DNA from: Ascarosepion bandense
Lineage: Eukaryota; Mollusca; Cephalopoda; Sepiida; Sepiidae
Direction of reading: 5' to 3'
Length of the DNA stretch: 64,000 bases
NCBI GenBank assembly: GCA_037127315.1
Contig: JBBBDQ010001617.1
Coordinates: 254,501 to 318,500 of the forward strand
Part shown: one piece after another, positions 11,690 to 24,800 of the stretch
Layout: each line of letters begins with the position of its first letter
Numbering within the stretch: the stretch's first letter is position 1
Position numbers and translations under genes: made by a program
Notes under the pieces: model-generated
What the model was told of the DNA's origin: nothing
Databases searched by the model: none
The model's input: only the letters and a program-made list of their open reading frames with translations

Positions 11690-11874
11690 GGACACACACA
11701 CACACACACACACACTCTCTCTAGAAAATTTTTAGATATTCTACAATTTCATGGGTATCTAAAATTTTTTCTGGATTATATTACTCTGTAAAATTAAGTA
11801 AATAAATTTAACATTGAGTTCTTTTTGAGTTTGTCTATCAGAATTTACCTGACTTAAGTATCAAATATTCTACG

Positions 11875-11905
<31 letters not shown>

Positions 11906-12633
11906 TATAAATTATGTTTTAGAACATGTACATTATTTTTTAATATATGTCCTCGACAATCATGTTTGTGCCCAACGTCTCTTTGGGAGGTACTTTTTAC
12001 CTCCTGAAGAGATGTTGGGCACCCAACATTGAAACAAACATATGATTGTCGAGGACATATATTAAAAAATAATGTACATGTTCTAAAACATAATTTATAA
12101 TATTCACAGCTCTATACATCATATATCGAGCACTGTTTTAAATTAATGTTTTTGGACAGAAAAAATTCTTTCTCCGTTCTGTATCCACTCGGAGATATAT
12201 ATATATATATATATATTTAAGTACAAAATGACTTGAACGATATAAGAAAACGTACAATTATAGAATCTAAAGGTGTCATTACCTTTAGATTCTATAATTG
12301 TACTTTTCCCATATAGGCCAAGTTATTTAAAAAAAATTACAAATATTGAAATGAAGAAACATTTTAAAAACTAAAGACATTCATTTCTCCAACTATTTAT
12401 TAACATATATAACATATTATGTATTATTTTAGATAAAACCTAAAATGCTTTGTAGATGTCAAAAACACTTCCAGTAAAATAAATGAGAAAAAACAAAATT
12501 ATCCCCAAATCCCTCATTCCAACACAGGAGTTGTCTATAAACAGACACTTGTATCAGCCACACCACTTAATTAATCTTGAAGGAGGAGGAAATGGATTAA
12601 AAAGAATATAAAAACGTTTAAAACCCCTCCAAA

Positions 12634-12664
<31 letters not shown>

Positions 12665-14481
12665 GAAAGAAAGGACTGACCTTCTCCGAGTCTGCCAAAG
12701 TGACTATTCCACATCTTTCTTGAAATGGATGACCCATGGCAACCCATTCTCGCTGAATGAGGGCCTGGAAGCCCTGTATTGTTCGGTAGTAGGGATCCAA
12801 AAGCAACTGTACAAGACTTGATATAAGGCAGGCCAGATCACGGCATCTGGCTTCTGTAAAGATTACAAACACACAAAAAAAAAAAAAAAAAAGAAATAAA
12901 GAAACAAAAACATTTAAATAAAATTGTAAATTTCAAATGACAAAAATAATGTATTCTTCACCCAAGGTTTGTACAGAACTAATAATTATTTTTTCATAAT
13001 TTCCCTTAGTGAAAATTAAAAAAGAAAAAAATCAACTTATGATACTAAGAAAACAAGAGGCTAAAACCAAACAAGTGCCTCACCTTTAATTATCACAGAT
13101 ATTTTCTGTTCAATCATCAAGTTGATAATTTTTACAGATAGTTTGAGACAGCGTTGAACACAGGTCAGCCATTTTGTCTCTTCTAAACTTGACAACCAAA
13201 TGCTGTCTTTAGTCCAAAAATCCTTTATTAAATCTGGTGGCAAGAAAAAAAAAAAGAAAGAGCTTAAGACAAAATCAGCAAAAGAAAAGCAAAGATGAAA
13301 AATAGAAGTGAACAAATGTTTTCATTGCGAAATTAAAATAAATTTATTGTCTGTAAAATTACGGAGGTTTACAAATCATCTTTGACTCAAATGATTAACT
13401 ATATTTTTTTTTTTTTTTTTTTTACACCCACTAGCTTGAGAAAAAAAAATATATTTCATGTCCATAAAAATGTCTTAATTTCACTGACTGGCATCAGCAA
13501 AAATTTCTCTTTAAACAATTTTTGATGTTTTTTTTTCTAACATTTAATATGAAAAATTTATATATACTTTTACACTCTCACGCCCTGATTGAGCACTCTG
13601 GAAGAATGGTAGACTTTGAAAAAACAGTAGCTACTCTAGCATCTATGCATCGTTTATTCAGTATGGATTAAAATGCTCTCAGTTACTGGCGTATTTTTAC
13701 ATGGTATATCACACGGTAAAAGTCTGCCACCTTCTACCCATAGCTCAAAGGTAGAATCGCTGACTGATGTCAACTCAGTCGGGTTTCAATCCTGGCTAAA
13801 AGCAATCAGATGCCTAACCGCACTGATGAGATGTGATACAGATCTGTCTGCAAAAAAAAAAACAAAAAAAAAACAACCATGGCACTGTGCACTTGTGTAT
13901 GTTTGTGCGTGTATGTGTGTACGCATGTGTATGTGCATGCATGCCTATGTGTGTATTTTTACGCACGCATGAGTGTATGTGCATTTGGGCACACGTCTGT
14001 CCTCCCATACTGGTCAAGTATACCAATATCCGCACTACTTACTGATGTGTATGTACATGTATTCCCCTTTACTTGTTGGGTTATGTATGTATATCTGGCT
14101 CGGATGTACATATGCTCTTGTGCGGGTATATGTGTGTGCACGTATAGATGGATATGGATGCCTATACGTGCGTGAATATGTGTACATATGTTTATTTATA
14201 TATATATATATATATATGTATGTACGTGTGTTGTATGTATGCATGTATGAACATTTGATAGTATGACAAATGTATCAGGACTCACGCCTTTTGATCATCT
14301 AACAAACTGTAGTAACTAAAATATGAATTCAAAATATTATAGACCCCCCCTATGAACAGCTGTTCAGGGCTAGTTGCTGATGCTGTATATGAGGATATGT
14401 ACATGTGTGTATGTGTGCATGCATGTGCGCGCACACGCATGCAAGTACGTGTATATGTGCATACATGTATGTGGGTATGTA

Positions 14482-14524
<43 letters not shown>

Positions 14525-14911
14525 GGGGGGGGGGGGGGGTAAGTGTGTACGCAGGTATGTATATATGCGTGCATGTATGTGTGTATGTATCCCAGCCGCT
14601 GGGCGTGTGTCCGTGTGTATACGTGTGTGTACTTCAGTTAGGGCCCCGGTTGTCCAACAACATAAGTCTGCCTATATATGTATCTCATCTCAGTGTGGTG
14701 TGATGTTTTCTTTTGACTTGTTGACCTGGCTAAAGAGTATCAATTTCATGAACATCGCCTTATCTATCTAGTTCATCTGAAGATTTATATGTCACGGCTG
14801 TGGCGTGCGTGCATGTGTCTGTGTGCGCGTAGTCAGCTTAAAATACATACAAGTGTGTATACTATTATTGAATTATAATTTTAGCAACAAGAACAAAGTA
14901 GATATAAGTAT

Positions 14912-14942
<31 letters not shown>

Positions 14943-15279
14943 GACTTCAAACAAATATTAATAACAACACTCACCAAAATTAACCTTAAGCCTGTCCGCA
15001 TATTTTCCAAATGAGAAGTTGCTTTACTCTGATTGGTCCACATTGTATATGCAATAATACCTCCCTGATTAAAGGGGTCATACTAGTTCTCAGACTTTTA
15101 AACCATTCATTTAAGAACTATCACATCACTTGACAAGACACAAAAGTGTTGAAACAAAATGGCTACTTTTGGAGTGATATTGTAACATATCCATGTTATA
15201 TTATTAGCTCTACTTTTGTATTGAGCACCTTTTTAAAAATAATGTTTCTTTGGACAAGGAATATTATTCCAACAATACT

Positions 15280-15342
<63 letters not shown>

Positions 15343-15722
15343 GCAAGACGCAGACGAAGCTTTGCACAACGGCTCGTCATGACGAGCCGTTGTGCGAAAC
15401 CGCGGTAGGTCTTGGCGATCTTGCGATTTTTTTCGTGTGTTTTTGCTCTGCGTAACTGCCTTTTGGTTAACACTGGTTAGTTTGTATCGAGCACCTTTCT
15501 TTCCTGGTGGTTCGTTCCGTTAGAGGGTTTTTTTCTTTACTGTGAAGAACCGTATGCATTGTCGGTCCTACGCAGTTTTCTTTTTTTGGTCCCCTCTTTG
15601 TCCAAAGCTCTATAGCCGAGGACGGTAACGGAGTTAGATTCTGTTGCTTATTCATAGTCTTTAAAAGATTCTTGTGTAATATTTTAAGAGTAGGATACGG
15701 ACAGAGTCGGTTTTATTATTAC

Positions 15723-15754
<32 letters not shown>

Positions 15755-15758
15755 AGTC

Positions 15759-15807
<49 letters not shown>

Positions 15808-18800
15808 AAGTCTGTTACATAGCTGATTGGTGTTACCTTCAACATCCTGACTCCAGTGTTTCGTAGACAAACCCTCCAGGAATCACTACATCCACTCATC
15901 AGGGATATCAGTAATTGACTGTTTATATTTCTCATATTTACATATGCACTTTTCATTGGTTCGTTTTTTTTATCCTTTTCATAGTGGGTGCATGCTCATG
16001 CACCAGCCTGCACATATTTCTCTTTTTGCCATATTTTTGTCATTCTCCTTATCAGTTGTGTCTCACAAAGACATTTATCTACCTGCTTATTTTGTCATTA
16101 ACAAGTTGCTTTTGTTTTTTTTTTAAATAAGCAATAAAAAAAAAAACTTTCCCTGGTGTCCTGATCACGTAAATAACTGAATTTATCTTAGGTTATTTAT
16201 AAAAAGCAAAAACATATGAGAATATCGATCACTAACAATTATTGATTAGATGGCCTGAATCTTTATCATGCGAAGGCCTAATGATAATGATTACCTGTCA
16301 TGCAAAGTTCTCGTAGCTTTTCTCCACTGCTGCAAATTTCTTTCAAAGAAGGACAGAAATTAATTAATTCACAAATCTCAACTTCTGTCTCAGTTGCCAC
16401 TCTCACAGACTCAACAAATCTGAAACATGAAAGAGAAAAACAAGTTATGCTTTTTAACCAAGGAGTCATGAAATTATAAGCAAATAGTGTGTAGGCGATT
16501 ATCTCCTTTTTGGTTGAGATGAAGTCACATGCGTCATGCAGTTTTGCCTGACAAAAGTGATTAGTCCATTGGTTAGCTTCCAGGAGTTTGCTTTTTTTTT
16601 TTTTATTACAGAACAAGGATAAATTTGTTGCACCCAGGTGAGCTGCCAAAGAGTCAGTTTACAATTCCACAGCAATTGCGGGGGGAACACAAGTTCCCTA
16701 GGTGCCACAAGGGCCCAGGAAGCCGCAATGCTACTTGGCTCCACAGGTCTATTGTAATGACAAAAAATTAACAAAATAATTATTAGGATTAACTGGAAAA
16801 TTATTATCATACTTCTATGTTGAAATAGATATCTATCAACCCTTCTCTCTCTTATATATATATATATATCTTTGATAGAAGCCTTCCAATGAGAGAGGGG
16901 GCAAAGAGGCCACAAATCATTTGTAATTAAAAAAAATTAAAAAAAATGAACTTGAGAGAGAAATAGATTATAGATTTCAACATACATAAAAGTAGCTAAA
17001 AGTTGTGAAAACGTTTGAAACGTACAGCTTCAAAACGCCAATTCCGCAATTTCTTCTGCTTTTTCATGATCACGGAACATCTGCATTCCGAGAATATGTT
17101 ATTTTATTTACAGTACCATTTATTGTGAATTCAGTATGTTCAAGGGGGAGCACAAGTTGCATTCTGTGGGTAGAGGTGCCACAAGGAACATTTTGTGGGG
17201 AAGAGGCAACATTGCTAAGCACAGCACTGATCCATGGTGCTGCTTTTCATCAAGATATTTTGTGACTTACAGAAGACATTAATGTTAAAGAATTTTAGTC
17301 TAAGCTAAATGACATATTGCTTCTGACAACAAAATTATAAAATTTACAATCATGTCATCAGTATTAAAGAATAATGCAGGTTATCAGGCATGTTAATAGG
17401 TGAAGATTTACTTACACAGCTAAAAGAAAATTTGGCAGAACTGAAGGAGACTACCACCACCCTTAAATTTGTTGTTTTTCTTTTTTTTTCAGTGCAATCT
17501 TATCAATTACACCCTAAACTTTCAGATTGAAAAAAAATTTGGAAAAATGTCAATATTTAAACAATTTTAGGGTAAGCTCAGTTTTTCATACAATGTTATA
17601 GTAAATCAATCCTCCATTTTGGAACCACTCGCTGGTACGACATTACCACCAGCTGTAAATTGTTTGATTATCAATTTTCTTTTTTCAATGCAATCTTATC
17701 GATTAAACCCTAAACTTTCTGATTGAGAAAAAAAAAATTTGTAAAAATTTCAACATTTAAACAACTGGGGGAGGGGAGCTAAGTTTTTCATCATACAAGC
17801 TTATAGTAAATCGATCATGTGCAATTAACTTTTTTGCTTGCGCATATTCAACAACTGAATCCTTTGCGAAATTTTTGAATAAAGCCATTCTTTGAGTTTC
17901 CGAGGAAGATGCCATCGTAAGAAAACTTAAACAAAACTAAAACACGAGCAACAACTCATCCCAAAAATAACGAAACAAAGCGACCCTAATGCGAGTGGTT
18001 CCAAAATGGAGGATCGATTTACTATAACATGGTAGGAGAAACTGAGCCCCTCCTAAAATTGTTTAAATATTGAAATTTTTTCAAATTTTCTTTTGATAAT
18101 CGGAAACTTTATGTAATAACCGATAAGACTGTGCTGAAAAGAGTAAAAAAAGAAAGAAAAACAACAAATTTAAAGGTGGTAGTAGTCTCCTTCAGGTCTG
18201 CCGAAAATTTACTTAAAATGGAAAATACACAAACCTGATGAAAGATTAAAAAATCTGCTTGAAAATCAAATTTTCAAAACAGAAAATAAAACAAAATTTG
18301 TGCCTCAAAATAAAAATGACGTTTGAGAAAGTATTGAAGACAGCTGCCACATCTGGTCGGGTGCCCCTACTATTCAACTCAGAGTTCTTGCGTTTGTGGG
18401 AGAAGGTTTGACTCGTAGAGAATGAGTCTTTCTTCACAAGATTGGGTTAAAATAGGATGTGCGTGAATCAAACTGGTGTACTGAGTTCAAAATCCGGTCG
18501 AAATTGTTGCATTCGCTTTCCTACAAATATCTCTAGGAAATTAAGCCATTTGTTGACCACAATTAGTTAAGTAGTAGGGTAGACTCATCACTATCTCCAG
18601 TTGGCAATCAGTCTAGAAGTGCATAGATTCAAAACCTGTTATGTATGGTGCTAGCAACTTGAGCAACAAAAAAAATATTTACTTGCTTTGCATACCAGAG
18701 TAATACCAATCATAGTAAAGTTGGCAGTTTACAGATGGAACAAATGATATGAAGCTGGGTCATAAAGTTATTAGCAAAATTGTCGCTAATCAACAAACAA

Positions 18801-21800
18801 AAAAATTTAGAAAACTGAATATGTTTAATCGAAATGTAAGTCTGGTCGGATACCCCTGTTATTTACCTCAGGGTTCTTGACAGAATCCAACGGAGAATCT
18901 GTAATGTGATCAATACCGACTTGGCAGCTCGGCTGTAGTTGCTGTCTCACCAGTATGATGTGGCTTCCCTGTGCCTCTTCTATAAATACTTTCACAGGTT
19001 CTGCTCCAATGAACTTAGATCACTGGTGTGAATTTACTTGAGTTACTAGATTAGCAACTAGGTCCCACCCTTTTACAGTGAAACCGATAAAATGTAACCA
19101 CAATTTCTACTCTAACAGTTTCTTTTATCACACTTCCCTCCTGTGGAATTCCCTTCCATATACTTGCTTCCCCAACAGCTACAATCTCCAGGAATTTAAA
19201 TGTAAGGTCAATAGACATCTATCACATTAACTCGCATCCGTTCTCACAAGCTCTTTTTTCATCTACTTCACCCCCATCCTCTGTATTCTCATCCATCTAT
19301 TACCCTCCTCCTGACATTTCCCATAACTAAACCCTCTTTCTCATCATTTTCCCCTATGTAACCCCCTGCGCAACAGTGGCAGTAGAATCTTTGCCTGGGG
19401 TGAGATGATTTAAAAATAAAAAAAAATTTTTTTTAAATGTCAAGTTTTAAGTGAAATGACAATCACTTGAGTATTTCTCTAAGTGAATATTCATCTCAGG
19501 TTTCTTGACAAAATTCAACAGAGAATCTGCAATGTGATCGATCCTGACCTGGCAGCTCAGCTCCAGTGACTTTCTCACCGACATAATGTGGCTTCCCTCT
19601 GTCTCTTCTAGAAATACTTTCATGGCTTCTGTTTCGTCAAGCTTAGCTCTCTGGTGCTTCTTCTGCATGAATTTACTCAAGCTACTAGACTAGCAATTAG
19701 GTCCCGCCCTTTTACAGTGAAACCAATCAAATGTAACCGCAGCTTCTTTTCTCGCACTTCCCACCTGTGAATATACTTGCTTCCCTTAAAGCTACAATTT
19801 CCAAGAATTTAAACGCAATGTCAATCGCCATCTGTTATATCTTTGACTCACATCCTTTCCCAGACAACCGTTGTATTTTGTTGTTCTCTCTTTCCACTGT
19901 ACTCTCAATACAGCTCTCTTCACACCAGTATTCTCAGCCTTCCGACACCCATTCTCCGACACCCATTCTCTGACATCTCCTGTAACTTCTTTTGCTTTCT
20001 CATCACTCTTCTCTTACGTAACCCCCTGCACTCCAGTGGCAGTACTGCCTTGCTTAAGTGAAATGATAGTAAAAAAAAAAAAAAATGAATATGTCTGTCT
20101 TTAGCATCCGTGGAGCTACTATCAACTCTCCATTGCATGTAATTCTATTTTCAATTGTTGACTAATGCCATATCTCCTTAAATGGCCACTCCGCAATTAA
20201 ACAATTGTTTCACTTATTATCCTTTATTCTTTTACTTATTTTGTTCATTAGTGGATCTTGCTTGGTCTCATTTTTTAACCTGTTGACCGAATGTATGTTC
20301 ATTGCTACCCACTGAATTATTTTGTCTTTCTCAGTTCCATGTTTGTCGTCTGTTCCTTTCACAAATTATAGTCTCAAAGGATTTAGATGTGGGATAGCAT
20401 CTCCCTTAATATATACAATGCCAAAATCAAATGCCATCATTTTAATGGCCCAGCATAAAGTTCTTGATGACGTAAACTTTGGCAACTCCTTCCTTGGGTT
20501 AAAAATAACTTCCAATAGCTTGTGGTCTGACTTTAGCAGAAATTTCTTACCTAGTAAAAAAACTGTGCCCTCTCCATACTTCAAAAAATCACTTGGGCCT
20601 CTTTTTCAATGTTTGAGTAATTTATCTCCACTGTTGTCAATCTCCCAGATAAGGACATTATCGGATAATTTTCCTGCCATAGGATGGCAGCAACCAATTT
20701 CTCACTTGTGTCCATGGTTAACATATCTTCCATTCTTTTCATATCTCCCACAAATACACTGGCTTCCTGCTGTTCTTCATGAGTGGGGGGTTTGGGGTTA
20801 TTACTCACAAATTTTTTTTTTTTTTTTTTTAACATGTTTTTCGGTCATTTTTCTCGCATATAAGACACCATTTCCCCTGCACCAGACACTTGAATTTATT
20901 CTTTTCATGCATTGTTCCACAATAACTACACTTGACTTTGGCTAGGTTCAACCTGTATGACTAACTCTCCTCTTGGCTGGTTTAAATCTCCGATTTGCTC
21001 CAGCTGCTGTAAATAGTCCACACTTAATTCTAAGTTCATATGGGTGCCTTGCACGCATTCTAGTACCTTTTGTTTATGCTGCTGGTCATTAAGTCCTTCA
21101 ATTGTTTGTAGCAGAATCAATTTGTCTTCAATTGACATGCGTTTAGTCCCTAGTTTCTAAAATTCACAGCGCTTTGCCTGTCCCTTGAGTCTGTGCACGT
21201 ACTGCATAATAGATTTCTCTGGCCGCTGTTGACTTCTGCAAATTTCGTCCTTTCAGCAATGGCCAGTTTTCTTTTTGGCTGGATATTTTTTTTTTATTAT
21301 GCTGACAACAAAAGACATCTGTTCTAATTCTTGTGGGTACACCGTTGTGAAGATTTTCTTTAATGCCTCACACTCCACAGAAACCGTAAACAAGTCCATT
21401 ATTTGGTTCTGTCTGCCTGCCATTCTTGAAACTTTGAGATTACACACTCTTCCTGTAGCCACAAAGGCTTTTATCCAGATCTTGACATATTTCGGATCAT
21501 CCATGGAACCCAAGCATCCTATCGGTGACACCATTTGTTATGTCTAGTATATCTCGCAGTTTCAGTACTCGAGGTCCTGGATATGACTGTAAACTGCATC
21601 CAGCAGCAAGGCTTCTGATTGGGAGGCTGTGAGGAGCATGGAACCACCTCTTAATTGCTGTTGTTCCCAGGTCCACCCTGATCCTGGATGGAAGCACCTG
21701 TTAGAGTCCCAGTGATGGGCAAATAGTTACTGCCAAACTAGGGTCAAAACACTATGACAGTATAAAAATACTTTTATAGGAAAATAAACATTTTTTGAAG

Positions 21801-24800
21801 AAAAAATTATTAACACATTTTTGAAGGAAAAAATTATTCTCAGCAAAACATTTTTGAATATATGACTAGAAGACATTTTCAGTTTTCTAAAATAAGAATA
21901 AAAACAAAAAATTTTCATTAAAATCTGACTAAATCAACATTCTTACTATAACTGAACATTAAAAAATACCTTAAAACCCCACCTTTTTGGCATTAAATAA
22001 CCCACAGAGGTGTTGATATGCCATTAAACAAAACTCAAACTCAGATTAGCACTTAATAACTCAGCTCATTTGCATAAGATACCAGAGAAACTTCAGTTCT
22101 CGAAGATACCTTGAAATTTGCGCTTTTTGTGCATTTTAGTTATGGTTCTTTTCTCGACATAATAGCAAAATACATTATCTATTTTATCAAGTTTCTTTTC
22201 ACATCACATTTCCACTTATCAAACTTTGTCAGGAGACCAATATCCTATTTTAATAACATTGTCGATACAAAAAACTCATGGATAAATCACGAACAACTCC
22301 ATTACTTTAAACCCATTCTCAAGGATTCCTTGAGAATCTTCCTTGGATTCATTTCGGAAAAGGCTAAATAAATTTCTTACTTCCAAGCCATTCTAAGATT
22401 TTACTTTTAATCGAGAAGAAAAAACTGGGAAAATTTAAAACCTTTTGATTTAAACTAAGAATTGTAAGAATAATGATAATTTTTTAAAAGTCACTTTTTT
22501 TCTTTTTTTTGCAAGAAATCTTTTTTCCTTTTTTTTTAGAGAAAAAGAAATAAGATTCATTATTTAAACATACACAACTACACATACATACTTTTCACTC
22601 TTTTTAAATCCGATGAGGCCTTGAATGGTGAAATGCATTATCTATTTTATCAAATCTTTTCATGGAACACTTTCACTTATCAAGTTTAAAATTTTGCCTG
22701 ATGAAGTGCCTTGAAGTAGTGCTAATCTGGGTCAAGAGGGTGGCTGCTAGAAGACCCTATGTCTGGTAACAGGACTCTGCACTATGCTAGTCAAGGAGGA
22801 GAACCCGTTCATGGTTGTCGGATAATTTCTGCAACCACATCACTCACTAAGTCTGGCCACCTAATGCCCCACACTGCAACTCCCTTATGTGTGGGAAGAC
22901 ACAGTTGAGCAAGATACTAATAAAACTTCTAACACCAAAGGTGAACTGAAGGCAAGAATTATGGCAGCATTTACCAACTTAATGCCAAATAAACAAAAGT
23001 GATTAAACATTGAATTTTATTTGCTTAATTGTTAACATATATTCATTTTTTAATGTAATTATTAAAAAGTTGAAACTTAAAAGTTAATTTTAAAAAAAAA
23101 CAAAAACAATGACCATTTCATGACAAAACGTGTTGGCCTTGGAAAGGAGTAGTTTCTTTAAGAAAAGAGTATTTGCTTTTAGCAGACCATACATTAAGCC
23201 TTCCTAAATTCTGTGCAACTAAAAGAGATGAAGAGGAAGAAAAGTGCTAAACAAACTTCAAAGACCAGATAACACATATGCCCAAAGGAGGGAGAAGAAT
23301 GAATCAGCCAAATCATCATAACTTCTAAGATGAAGACAACAGTTCAAAAATATCTAGAGAATAATGAAAAAAATCTGAGAAAAAAAGAATTATAGAGAAA
23401 AATTCTGTATGGAATGACGACACACATGCAAATTTCAGTTGTTAAATTCTTTCTTGTGATTTTCAACTTTTTACCTTAATCACTAAAGAATGAATTAATT
23501 GTGATAAAACATATCAGTTAAGTGCCATACGTGATACATGCTTTGGGCGATCATGTTTCAAAAGAAACATGACTGACTGGGCAGAAGATTATCCCGCAGT
23601 AGGTTGCCATTGCTTTCTGCAGTAGCCAAGGCTATAGAACCCAATCTGTCCTATTATTTAATCCATAACTGGAGGGAAGAAACAGGTTAAGACCTTTCCC
23701 AAGGGTATTTGTACATAAGTGAATGCAATGAATTCAACTGGAATTCGAACTCAGCTCCCTGACGTTAAAACATATAAACAGCCAAAATTGATAAAATGGG
23801 CAGCATATATCAAACAAATTTCTGTTTAATTAAGAATTTGGGAAGAAAGAATTCAATAAAATTTATAAAGGTAGAAATCTTACCTGTTTTCGAACGTGGT
23901 AAACAAAGAGTTCATGCCTGGTTTGAGACAAGACATGCGTACCAATGATGTACCTGCACAAGACGTATAACACCAACACTAACAAAAAAAAAAAAAAAAA
24001 AAAATTGAAAACAGAAGTAATGTTAACATATTTAAAAAAAAAAAAAAAAAAAAGAAATGCAAGTCAGTTAAGTGCTATATGTGATACACACTTTGGGCAA
24101 TCATGTCTCGAAAGAAACATGACTGACTGAGCAGAAAATTATCCTGCAGTAGGTTGTCAGCACTTTCTGCAGTAGAAAGAAAGCACTGGCAACCTACTGT
24201 ACTATAGAACCCAATCTGTCCTGTTATTTAATCAATAACTGGAGGGAAGAGACGGTTTAATACCTTTCCCAAGGGTATTTATGCATTAGTGAATGCAAGG
24301 AATTCAAATGGAATTCGAACTCTTAGGTCATTTCAAAGTCTTGTGATAATCTGTTAAAAACAAGGGAAATAACTCTTGAAACTTAGAAAATGAAAATCAT
24401 GGTTTTTCATGAATTTTCAGGAGTCAAAATTTAAAAAAATAAAATAAAATAAAATAAAGTTTTGTAATTTGCTTGAAGCATTGTGTATATTAGGCATATG
24501 GTTAGGTCTTGAAGGTTGTCACAATGCATTTAGTAAAATAAAGGAAGGTAAAAAAGTTTTTGGGTATTACCTATTTATTATACAGTAATATTACGAGATC
24601 ATCTTCAGCATGGCAAAGAGGAGCATGTGTCTGTCCAAGTCAGTCTGTGCCTTTCAAAGAATGGTCATTCCTGGCTGCTGCTGCTACTGTCATTAATTGT
24701 AGTGTGTGCTTGTATGTGTAAGTGTGTTAGAGCATGTGTCTAAGTGTGTTAGAGCATGTACGTATGTGTGTGTACACATACACACATTTAGGTACCTCCA

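Larger units (their letters stand above)
9600..12600. other. Intron of MTMR10-like gene, AT-rich
   Basis: Intron between exons i and j (9426-12680). It holds AT-rich DNA, a (TA)n(CA)n tract at 11652-11718, a large hairpin (11905-12100), a 23-bp-arm hairpin (12252-12303), a truncated hammerhead-like motif (11087-11117) and a ttggcattaaataaccc fragment near 11222 shared with the LTR at 21536. No other exon is seen. Confidence 0.6.
20090..22045 (-). mobile_element. Ty3/gypsy-like LTR retrotransposon, internally deleted
   Basis: In minus-strand order it holds a putative 5' LTR (about 22045-21536), a PBS (21533-21518), gag (about 21500-20926), a zinc knuckle, then the end of RT and the RNase H region (20835-20366) and a start of the integrase region (to about 20100). 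The protease and most of the RT are missing, with a T run near 20820 at the junction. Every frame has stops. No 3' LTR is seen. Confidence 0.8.

Noticed and set aside
13569..13798. Independent tRNA gene at the A/B-box pair near 13743
   Set aside because: The arms do not close into a cloverleaf and the same block recurs at 36885-37165, so it is a repeat.
13879..14771. Long open frames on both strands (60-139 codons)
   Set aside because: They are translations of GT/TA-rich low-complexity DNA (alternating Cys/Val/Tyr/Met), with overlapping frames on both strands and no conserved motif.
20322..20945. Plus-strand 207-codon frame
   Set aside because: It is the complement of the gypsy RNase H and gag frames, whose minus-strand motifs are clear.
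22685..22735. CTGATGA near gaagtgccttgaagtagtgc as a hammerhead
   Set aside because: Stem II does not pair and GAAA is missing.
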